Shown here piece by piece: positions 17,394 to 24,244 of a stretch of 64,000 nucleotides of DNA; within the stretch, counting starts at the first letter, position 1; each line of letters begins with the position of its first letter. A program made the position numbers and the translations under genes. The notes beneath the pieces are model-generated. The model made no database searches. It was not told the DNA's origin and worked only from the letters and a program-made list of their open reading frames with translations. Where the stretch lies: assembly GCF_900637545.1 (NCBI RefSeq), contig NZ_LR134376.1, positions 1,445,001 to 1,509,000 on the forward strand. Direction: 5' to 3'. The DNA is from Aeromonas encheleia. Lineage in GTDB: Bacteria > Pseudomonadota > Gammaproteobacteria > Enterobacterales > Aeromonadaceae.

Positions 17394-19571
17394 TCAGGCG
17401 CCGCGGCGCCAACCGTGATAACGGGCCAGCAGGGTGGGCAGCCAGGCTGGCTGGTGGGCCTGCTGCCAGGCCTGTAACCAGAGCCCCGCCACCTGCTTGT
17501 TGCCCTCCATCAGGGTGGGATAGGCGTGCACCGTGGCGAGGATCTTGCGAAGCCCCAGCCCGTGGCGCATGGCGAGTGCGAATTCGGCGAGCCGCTCGCC
17601 GGCCTGGGCGCCCACTATGGTGGCCCCCAGGATCCTGTCCTTGCCCGGCACCGTCAGCACCTCGACGAACCCCTCCCGCTCGCCGTCGGCGATGGCCCGA
17701 TCCAGCTCGGCCAGCGCGAAGCGGGTCGTCTCGAAGGGAATGCCCTGCGCCTGCGCCTCCTTGCGGTTGAGCCCCACCCTGGCGATTTCCGGGCTGGTGT
17801 AGGTGGCGGTCGGGATCACCCGGTAGTCGGCCCGAAAGCGCTTGAAGGGACTGAACAGGGCATTGACCGCCGCATACCAGGCCTGATGGGCGGCGAAGTG
17901 GGTGAACTGGTAGGGACCGGCCAGGTCTCCCACCGCCAGTATGCTGGGGTAGTTGGTGGCGAGGAAAGCATCCACCCGCACCGTGCCCCCGGGATTGAGG
18001 GTGACCCCCAGCTCCTCCAGCCCGAAGCCGGTCACATTGGCGACCCGGCCCAGCGCCAGCAGCAGCCGGTCTCCCTCGATGAGCATGAGCTCGTCGCCCT
18101 GCGGGGTGCTTTGGCGCAGTTGCAGGGCGATCTCGTCGTTTTTGTCGAGCTCGACTCGCTCGGCCTGCCAGCCGGTCAGCACCCTGACGCCGTCCGCCTC
18201 CATCTGCGCCTGCAGCAGCGCGGCGACCTCGGGCTCTTCCCTTGGCAACAGCTGGTCGGCGAGCTCCACCAGGGTCACCGGGATGCCGAGCAGGGCCAGG
18301 CTCTGGGCCAGCTCGCAGCCGATGGGGCCGCCGCCGAGCACCAGCAGGTGGCGCGGTGGCTCGCGCAACTGCCAGAGGTTGTCCGAGGTGAGGTAGGGCA
18401 CCTCGCCGAGGCCCGGCAGGTCGGGCACCCTCGGCCTGGCGCCGGTGGCGAGGACGATGTGACGGCTGCTGAGGCGTCGGCCGTTCACCTCCAGTTCCCA
18501 GGGGGAGACGAGGCGGGCCTGCCCCTGGATGCACTCCACCCCGAGCCGCTGGTAGCGCTCGACGGAGTCGTGGGGCTCGACCTGCTCGATCACCTCGGCA
18601 ATGCGCGCCATCACGGCGGCAAAGTCGGCCCGGGATTGGCTGGGGCTGAAGCCCAGGGCGCCGGCCTTGCGTTGCTCGGCGGCGAAGCGAGCGCTTCTGA
18701 TCAGCGCCTTGGAGGGGACGCAGCCGGTGTTGAGGCAATCCCCCCCCATCTTGTGGCGCTCGATGAGGGCCACCCTGGCCTTGACCGCGGCGGCGATGTA
18801 GCTGCTGACCAGGCCACCGGCGCCGGCCCCTATTACCAGCAGGTTGTAGTCGAAGCGCCCGGGTTTCTGATAGGGGGCGTGCAGCCGGCGCAGGGCGAGC
18901 CTGCGTTGCAGCAGGCTCACCAGGCTCTTCATCAATAAAGGCATCAGCCCGAGCAGGGTCAGCGCCGCCATCAGGCCGGGGGAGAGGATGTTGCCCGTGC
19001 TGGTGAGGGTGGCCAGCTCGTTGCCCGCCAGCACATAGACGAAGGTGCCGGGCAGCATGCCGAGCTGGCTCACCCAGTAGTAGGTACTGACTCTGATGGG
19101 GGTGAGCCCCATCAGCAGGTTGATCAGAAAGAAGGGGAAGAGGGGGATGAGGCGCAGGCTCAGCAGGTAGAAGGCGCCATCCTTCGCCATTCCCTGCTCG
19201 AGCTGGGCCAGCTTGTCGCCGAAGCGCGCCCTGACCCAGTCGCGCAGCAGGAAGCGGGCGCTGAGAAAGGCCAGGGTGGCGCCCAGGGTGCTGGCAAACG
19301 ACACCAGCAGCAGCCCCCATGCGACGCCGAACAGGGCGCTGCCCACCAGGGTCAGCAGGCTGGCGCCGGGCAGGGAGAGCGCGGTGGTGAGCACGTAGAT
19401 GAGCATGAACAGCAGGCTGGCCTGGCCGAAGTGTGCCTGTACCCAACCGGAGAGCTGCGCCTGACGAGCCTGCAGCTCGGCGAGGCTCAGGTAGCGGCCG
19501 AGATCGAGGGCGAAGAAGGCGCCGATGAGGCACCCCATGCTCAGCAGGAGCAGCAGGCGGGATCTGGTCAT
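17394..19571 (-). CDS. TVP38/TMEM64 membrane domain fused to FAD-dependent disulfide oxidoreductase
   Basis: A 725-residue two-part protein. Residues 1-230 contain several membrane segments and the VTT/DedA-type core (SLPGASLLTLVGSALFGVAW, RLIPLFPFFLINLLMGLTPI). From about 240 it is a class I pyridine nucleotide-disulfide oxidoreductase: FAD-binding VIGAGAGGLVSSYIAAA, redox disulfide GGDCLNTGCVPSK, NAD(P)H-binding VLGGGPIGCELAQSLALLG, FAD site ILAVGDLAG, and the C-terminal His/Glu pair in VHAYPTLMEGNKQ. The flavin part is mercuric-reductase-like but lacks the vicinal C-terminal cysteines, so mercury reduction is unlikely. The partner substrate is unknown. It overlaps ynjA by 4 bases. Confidence 0.9.
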   Translation of the reverse strand: MTRSRLLLLLSMGCLIGAFFALDLGRYLSLAELQARQAQLSGWVQAHFGQASLLFMLIYVLTTALSLPGASLLTLVGSALFGVAWGLLLVSFASTLGATLAFLSARFLLRDWVRARFGDKLAQLEQGMAKDGAFYLLSLRLIPLFPFFLINLLMGLTPIRVSTYYWVSQLGMLPGTFVYVLAGNELATLTSTGNILSPGLMAALTLLGLMPLLMKSLVSLLQRRLALRRLHAPYQKPGRFDYNLLVIGAGAGGLVSSYIAAAVKARVALIERHKMGGDCLNTGCVPSKALIRSARFAAEQRKAGALGFSPSQSRADFAAVMARIAEVIEQVEPHDSVERYQRLGVECIQGQARLVSPWELEVNGRRLSSRHIVLATGARPRVPDLPGLGEVPYLTSDNLWQLREPPRHLLVLGGGPIGCELAQSLALLGIPVTLVELADQLLPREEPEVAALLQAQMEADGVRVLTGWQAERVELDKNDEIALQLRQSTPQGDELMLIEGDRLLLALGRVANVTGFGLEELGVTLNPGGTVRVDAFLATNYPSILAVGDLAGPYQFTHFAAHQAWYAAVNALFSPFKRFRADYRVIPTATYTSPEIARVGLNRKEAQAQGIPFETTRFALAELDRAIADGEREGFVEVLTVPGKDRILGATIVGAQAGERLAEFALAMRHGLGLRKILATVHAYPTLMEGNKQVAGLWLQAWQQAHQPAWLPTLLARYHGWRRGA

Positions 19572-20164
19572 CGGGGTGTCTGGTCCGGCTTTTTATTGCC
19601 GGGTAGAGGGGGCCGCTCGGGTTGCACCGACAGCTGGCAGAAACCCTGGGGGGCGATGTCGAGGGCGGCGTTGAACTTGGCGGACATGTTCTGGAAGGCG
19701 ATGAGGCCGGTCAGCTCCACCAGGGCATCGTCGTCGAACCAGGGTTTGAGGCGAGCCGCCTGCTCGTCGCTCACCCCCTCCAGCCCGGTCATCGCCTCTG
19801 TGTAGTCGAGCACGGCGCGTTCCCGCTCATCGAACTGGGGGCTGTCCCGCCACTGGGCCAGGGCCTCCACCTTGGCGCTGGAGCCCGCCCGCTTGATCAG
19901 CGTCATGGCGTTGATGTCGACGCAGAACCGGCACCAGTTGAGCTGGGAGACCCGCACCGTCACCAGGGAGCGCAGCACGGGATCTATGGGGGATCGCTTG
20001 CGGTTGATCACCCCGTACAGGGTGGCCACAGCGGCAAACAGGCGTGGCGAGCGGCCCCAGCACTTGCCGGGGATCAGCACCTGGCCGTAGTTGCGTTGCT
20101 GCAGCCAGAAGAAGGGGCGGATAAACCAGGCATATTCCCGATCGGGCTTGACCTCGACACGCAT
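19568..20164 (-). CDS. ynjA: Carboxymuconolactone decarboxylase family protein (YnjA-like)
   Basis: A 198-residue AhpD/CMD-like helical protein. The CxxC redox pair appears in NWCRFCVDINAMTL (about residues 78-91), followed by a conserved acidic and His-containing helix region as in AhpD-type thiol oxidoreductases. E. coli YnjA heads the ynj operon in the same way. Its stop overlaps the TVP38-oxidoreductase start by 4 bases (ATGA). The pairing of a thiol enzyme with a flavin disulfide reductase suggests, by inference, a shared redox chain. Confidence 0.88.
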   Translation of the reverse strand: MRVEVKPDREYAWFIRPFFWLQQRNYGQVLIPGKCWGRSPRLFAAVATLYGVINRKRSPIDPVLRSLVTVRVSQLNWCRFCVDINAMTLIKRAGSSAKVEALAQWRDSPQFDERERAVLDYTEAMTGLEGVSDEQAARLKPWFDDDALVELTGLIAFQNMSAKFNAALDIAPQGFCQLSVQPERPPLPGNKKPDQTPR

Positions 20165-20175
20165 TGATTACCTTC

Positions 20176-20886
20176 TTATTGCTTCAAATTGGGTTTGTAG
20201 GCCTGACCGAGCCGCTCGTTGAGGCGGGTCAAAAAGTCCTGGATCCGCGCCCGGTTGGCGCCCAGATCGCTGCGCCCCTGGCGGGAGGCGGAGCGCATGT
20301 CGACCCGGGTTTCTTTCGGACCCTGGAAGACCCGCAGCGCCACATCGTCCTGGAAGCCGAACCAGCCCGAGGTCACCACGGCATCGAGGCCGTCCGGGCT
20401 GGGCTCTACCTGCCAGCCCAGCTCGCTCATCAGCTCGCTCGCCTCGGTGACAACCTCGATGGGGGTGGCTCTGGTATAGAGAGGACCGGGGTTGCCGGCA
20501 AATGCTTGCAGGGGGGCGGCATTGATGGGGAGATCCTGCGCCGTTCTCAGCCGCTCGGCCCACTGGAGGCGGGGCGGGTGGTAGGGATCCGTGCTGACGT
20601 CGTTGGTGAGCGGGGCGCGTAGCGCCTGCACCACAAACAGCAGGGGCAGCAGCAGCGGGACTACACCCCACAGATGGCCCCACAGCTGGCTCCACTGGTT
20701 GTCCGCCCGGCGTGGTACCCCGTATCGGCGCCAGAGCAGGTGCAGCAAGAGTCCGAGGCTTATCAGGGCGCTGGCGAGGCAGAGGCTGAAGCCGACCCAC
20801 CAGGGCCAGAGGTGAACGCGGCTGCCGATGGCGCCGCCGAGGGGCAGCAACCAGGCCAGCAGGGGCCACCATAAATAACTGGGCAT
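20176..20886 (-). CDS. DUF1499 domain membrane protein
   Basis: A 236-residue protein with three N-terminal hydrophobic segments (for example LWWPLLAWLLPLGGAIG and LLLPLLFVVQAL). A soluble C-terminal DUF1499 domain follows, with VSTDPYHPPRL, ATPIEVVTEASELMSELGW and SGWFGFQDDVALRV. The ATG at 20886 is preferred to a TTG at 20916. It is the first gene of the leftward ynj-like operon, with only 11 bases to ynjA. DUF1499 has no assigned reaction. Confidence 0.85.
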   Translation of the reverse strand: MPSYLWWPLLAWLLPLGGAIGSRVHLWPWWVGFSLCLASALISLGLLLHLLWRRYGVPRRADNQWSQLWGHLWGVVPLLLPLLFVVQALRAPLTNDVSTDPYHPPRLQWAERLRTAQDLPINAAPLQAFAGNPGPLYTRATPIEVVTEASELMSELGWQVEPSPDGLDAVVTSGWFGFQDDVALRVFQGPKETRVDMRSASRQGRSDLGANRARIQDFLTRLNERLGQAYKPNLKQ

Positions 20887-21073
20887 ATGAGGGATCCACT
20901 GGTTATGATGGAGCAATGCCCAGAAGGATAAACTTAATTAACTGATAACGTTAGTAAATTTATCTCATCTCGGCCATTTTTCCAGCGGAGCTGGCGTTCG
21001 CTGCCGGGTTGGTGCCGGCATCCTCGCCCTATGGGGTGTGGGCGGGGTGGGCGCCCTCGCGACGCCCCGGGGC

Positions 21074-21352
21074 TCAGTTGCGGTACAGCACCTTGATGAG
21101 GTGGAAGCCGAACTTGGTGCGCACCGGGCCCAGCACGGTCAGCAGCTCCCCCTTGAACACGGCATCGTCGAACGCCTTGACCATGTCCCCCTTCGAGAAC
21201 TCCCCCAGATCGCCGCTGCGCTTGGCGGAGGCGCAGGTGGAGAAACGCTTCGCCATCTGGCCAAAATCGGCGCCCTTGGCGAGCTTTTCCTTGATCTCAA
21301 GACATTGCTTCTCGGTTTTGACCAGGATGTGCTGGGCACAGGCTTTCTTCAT
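21074..21352 (-). CDS. ppiC: Parvulin-type peptidyl-prolyl isomerase PpiC
   Basis: A 92-residue single-domain cytoplasmic parvulin that speeds cis/trans isomerisation of X-Pro bonds. Family motifs are AQHILVKTEKQC (residues 5-16), GADFGQMAKRFSTC, SAKRSGDLGEFSKGDMV, and the C-terminal GPVRTKFGFHLIKVL. Its length fits E. coli PpiC (93). The ATG at 21352 begins the conserved sequence; the longer open frame upstream shows no homology. Confidence 0.95.
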   Translation of the reverse strand: MKKACAQHILVKTEKQCLEIKEKLAKGADFGQMAKRFSTCASAKRSGDLGEFSKGDMVKAFDDAVFKGELLTVLGPVRTKFGFHLIKVLYRN

Positions 21353-21452
21353 GGGGGGCTCCGCGGCAGATGACAACAAATGGGGCGCAAGATTACCCGA
21401 ATTCGCCGCCCACGTCAGCCGTCGGCGCACCGGGGCGGGAAGATGAGCGGGA

Positions 21453-21827
21453 TCAGCCGCGCGCGTTCGCCGTCAGCCGCGTTCTGGGACGAGCCTGCCA
21501 CAGGATCTCCAGCCCCAGCAGGGCGTACAGGCTCCAGATCGCCAGCGGATTGAGCCACTGACCGCTCAGCTGCAGGGTGGACAGTGCCCCCCCCAGCAGC
21601 AGCAGGGTGATCCCGGGCAGGCGCCAGTGCGCCGGCAGCGGGGCCAGCATGGCCAGCCCCAGCAACAGGACGAGCCCAAAGGGCAGGTTGAGGGCGGTGA
21701 AGGCCAGCGCCTGCTGGCCACTCATGCCGGTCAGCAGGGCCAGCAAGGCGCTGCAGCAGGCCAGAAAGGTGATGAACTCGAGCCGATCGGCGATGTAGTC
21801 AGCCACCTGTTCGCTACGTGAGGGCAT
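21453..21827 (-). CDS. Small membrane protein of unknown function
   Basis: A 124-residue protein. After a soluble N-terminus (MPSRSEQVADYIADRLEF) it has four hydrophobic segments covering most of the remaining chain, which suggests an inner-membrane protein. The ATG at 21827 has a strong AAGGAGA ribosome-binding site, which decides the start. I do not recognise the family. It lies upstream of ppiC on the same strand with about 100 bases between them. Confidence 0.7.
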   Translation of the reverse strand: MPSRSEQVADYIADRLEFITFLACCSALLALLTGMSGQQALAFTALNLPFGLVLLLGLAMLAPLPAHWRLPGITLLLLGGALSTLQLSGQWLNPLAIWSLYALLGLEILWQARPRTRLTANARG

Positions 21828-22377
21828 GGGATCTCTCCTTCTATTGATGTCGCCAGTGTGGGGCAGGCGGGCGGGCAGTGGCAGCGGGATAAATCGATTG
21901 GATTGAGCGAAGCTTTCATTCCACCTGTTCAAGTGATTGATTTAAATTTATTTTCCTGTTGAATAGCAGGGAGCGAACCGGGCCTTGATGAACGAGGCTG
22001 TCAAGCCGCCCTTGATGCTCTGGGCGGTCATTCCGGTTGTGAGCCGACAGAGGTTGTCGCGTGGCGCCCGCGGCCGGCCATGGAGTGTGGCAGGCTGTGG
22101 GAGAGTGACCGCGGGTCAGGGTGGCGGTTTTTTGTACCCACTGGCCGGGGGAGTGTGCGTTTTTCGCTCAGGGAGGCGGGGTTTTCCCCCTGGGGGCACC
22201 TGCCGAGGGCTGTTTTGCGGGATGACCCATGCCAACATGGGGGAGGCGCGCGCGGGGGTACTCCCTGCTGTCGAGTCCCTGTTTATGCTAGGATGAACTG
22301 CGCTTGCTCGGGAGTGAGCCTCATTATCATTCTAAATAATTCAGTCTTTTAATAATGTTATGCGGGGAAATTGACGT
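21828..22377. other. Long intergenic region upstream of tamA
   Basis: About 550 bases without a credible gene. From 22010 to 22300 it is unusually GC-rich, with G-runs that can pair (for example CCATG/CATGG near 22227-22240). The last 60 bases before tamA become AT-rich and likely hold its promoter. Short open frames here (up to about 100 codons) have no family signal and poor starts, so I do not call them. Confidence 0.5.
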
Positions 22378-24153
22378 TTGACAGGATGCTATCCTCTCCT
22401 GCCTGCAGGGATCACATCGCCTGGACGAAGCATTCGTCGCGGGCTTGGCGCACTGGGGCTCGCCCTCTGCCTGTTGCTGCTGGTGACGCCGGCCATGGCG
22501 GCCAAGCTGACCTATCAGATCAAGGGGGTCAAGGGCGAACAGAAGGATAACGTCGAGGCCTATCTCAATGCCCTGCCCGTCTACCAGGAGCGCCAGTATC
22601 GCCCCGCCCGCGCCAAGATCACCGAGAGCGTGCAGCAAGCGCTGCAGGTGTATGGCTACTACCAGCCCAAGATCACCCTCAAGCGCGAGAAGAAGTCCCC
22701 CGCCAAGGTGCTGGTCGAGATCGACAGGGGCAAGCCGGTGCTCATCTCGCGCCTCGACATACTGCTGGAAGGGGATGCGAGCAGCGACGAGATCTACAGC
22801 GAGCTGCTGGACAAGCTGCCCCTCAAGGAGGGCGAGCCCCTCAACCACGGCAAGTACGAGTCCATCAAGGCGGATCTCGGCAGCCTGGGGCTGGCGCGCG
22901 GCTACTTCGACGCCAAGATCAGCCAGAGCCAGGTCAAGGTGTTCCCGGATCAGGGCACGGCCGAGATCTTCATCCTGTTCCGCTCCGGCCCCCGCTATCA
23001 CTTCGGCGAGATCCGCTACGATGCCACCCCGGAGGCGCTGCGCCTCATCCGGCCGCTGATCAACGTCAAGAGCGGCGATCCCTATCTGGCGATCCGGCTG
23101 GCCGAGATGTCGCAGGATGTCTCCTCCACCAAGCTGTTCAAACAGGTGGATATCAAGCCGCTGATCGGTCAGGCCGAGGGCAACATGGTGCCGCTGCAGG
23201 TGACGCTCACCAACAGGGTCGATCACGAGATCGAGGCCGGTGTCGGCTATGCCACCGACGTGGGGCCTAGGATGAGTGCCACTTGGGAGAAGCCCTGGGT
23301 CAACCGCTACGGCCACAGCCTGTCCAGCACCGCCAAGATCTCGGCCCCTGAGGCCGAACTCAGCTTCGATTACCAGATCCCGGTCGGCAACCCGCTGCGG
23401 GACTACTACTCGCTGCAAGCGGGTTACCAATACACGGACAACAACGACACCCGCTCCGATCTGGCCACCTTCGGCGTGCACCGCTGGAAGCGGCGGCCGG
23501 ATAGCTGGGACAGGGACGTCTTCATCCGGCTGGAGAACGAACGCTATGTGCAGGGTAACGACGAAGGGAACAGCCTGCTGCTGATCCCGGGTGTCTCCTG
23601 GTCGCGGCTGCGGGTACGCGGCGGCCTGGTGCCGGAGTGGGGCGATCGCCAGCAGCTGACCACTGAGTTCTCCAGCCCTTACTGGGGCTCCGACATCAGC
23701 TTCATGCGGGTGTGGGGACGCAGCAAGTGGCTGCGGACCCTGGGGGATGATCACCGTTTCCTGATGCGGGTCGAACAGGGGGCCATCATAGGGGACGACT
23801 TCGCCCTGGTGCCCCCCTCCCTGCGCTTCTTCACCGGTGGCGATCAGACCGTGCGTGGCTACGGCTATGAGACCATCTCCCCCAAGGATGAGGATGGCAA
23901 GCTCACCGGCGGGCGCTATACCAGCGTGGGCAGCCTGGAGTACAACTATCGCTTCAGCGAGAAGTGGCTCGGCGCCCTGTTCGTGGATGGCGGTACCGCC
24001 ACCATCGACTACAGCGAGGCCTGGAAGATAGGCACCGGGGTCGGGGTGCGCTGGGTCACGCCCATCGGTCAGGTCCGGCTGGATCTGGCGGTGGGCATCT
24101 CCGAGGAAGACAAGCCGCTGCGGCTGCATTTCGCGCTGGGGCCTGAATTATGA
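22378..24153 (+). CDS. tamA: Translocation and assembly module outer-membrane protein TamA
   Basis: Omp85-family outer-membrane barrel that works with TamB in envelope biogenesis. The 591-residue protein has a signal peptide (GLALCLLLLVTPAMA before AKLTYQIKG), three POTRA domains (about residues 40-260), and a 16-strand barrel ending in LRLHFALGPEL. The lid-lock motif region VRGYGYETISP (about residues 497-507) is clear. An in-frame stop at 22372 forces the start downstream; the best option is TTG at 22378. The stop codon overlaps the ATG of a 22-codon micro-ORF, which in turn overlaps the tamB start. Confidence 0.94.
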   Translation: MTGCYPLLPAGITSPGRSIRRGLGALGLALCLLLLVTPAMAAKLTYQIKGVKGEQKDNVEAYLNALPVYQERQYRPARAKITESVQQALQVYGYYQPKITLKREKKSPAKVLVEIDRGKPVLISRLDILLEGDASSDEIYSELLDKLPLKEGEPLNHGKYESIKADLGSLGLARGYFDAKISQSQVKVFPDQGTAEIFILFRSGPRYHFGEIRYDATPEALRLIRPLINVKSGDPYLAIRLAEMSQDVSSTKLFKQVDIKPLIGQAEGNMVPLQVTLTNRVDHEIEAGVGYATDVGPRMSATWEKPWVNRYGHSLSSTAKISAPEAELSFDYQIPVGNPLRDYYSLQAGYQYTDNNDTRSDLATFGVHRWKRRPDSWDRDVFIRLENERYVQGNDEGNSLLLIPGVSWSRLRVRGGLVPEWGDRQQLTTEFSSPYWGSDISFMRVWGRSKWLRTLGDDHRFLMRVEQGAIIGDDFALVPPSLRFFTGGDQTVRGYGYETISPKDEDGKLTGGRYTSVGSLEYNYRFSEKWLGALFVDGGTATIDYSEAWKIGTGVGVRWVTPIGQVRLDLAVGISEEDKPLRLHFALGPEL

Positions 24154-24244
24154 TCTGCTTTAACCGTCTTCTTCTCTGGCCGCTGCGGCTGTCTCTTTCG
24201 CTGGGGTCTGCATCGTGATCTGGTTAAAACGCATTGTCTTATGG
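24114..24244 (+). repeat. Tandem duplication of the tamA/tamB junction (65-bp period)
   Basis: Bases 24114-24179 and 24179-24244 align without gaps at an offset of 65. By my hand count 48 of 66 positions match. The first copy contains the end of tamA and an ATG; the second contains a degenerate tamA tail and the real tamB GTG start. Because 65 is not a multiple of three, the duplication creates a short bridging frame. Confidence 0.85.
24150..24218 (+). CDS. 22-residue micro-ORF bridging tamA and tamB
   Basis: This frame starts with an ATG inside the tamA stop (ATGA, 24150-24153) and ends with a TGA inside the tamB start (GTGA, 24215-24218). The predicted peptide starts MICFNRLLLW, which resembles the TamB start MIWLKRIVLW, and ends PLRLSLSLGSAS, which resembles the TamA end PLRLHFALGPEL. 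It is thus a relic of both genes produced by the 65-bp duplication. It would let ribosomes pass from tamA to tamB by two successive overlaps. Whether the peptide has a role is unknown. Confidence 0.55.
   Translation: MICFNRLLLWPLRLSLSLGSAS

Noticed and set aside
17394..19571. Mercuric reductase annotation for the FAD-dependent protein
   Set aside because: The C-terminal vicinal cysteines needed for mercury handling are absent and no mer genes are nearby.
22319..22345. A Fur-box-like TCATTATCATT upstream of tamA
   Set aside because: Only about half of the 19-bp consensus is matched and AT-rich DNA upstream of a promoter often gives this by chance; tamA is not a known iron-regulated gene.
21985..22352. 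Short open frames of 90-103 codons in the tamA upstream region
   Set aside because: No ribosome-binding site, no family resemblance, and overlapping frames of similar length; probably chance frames in GC-rich DNA.
22327..24129. A 600-codon open frame antisense to tamA
   Set aside because: It mirrors tamA codon structure in a GC-rich genome, has low-complexity Gly/Ala/Leu/His content and no family motifs. TamA has a signal peptide, POTRA domains and a barrel.
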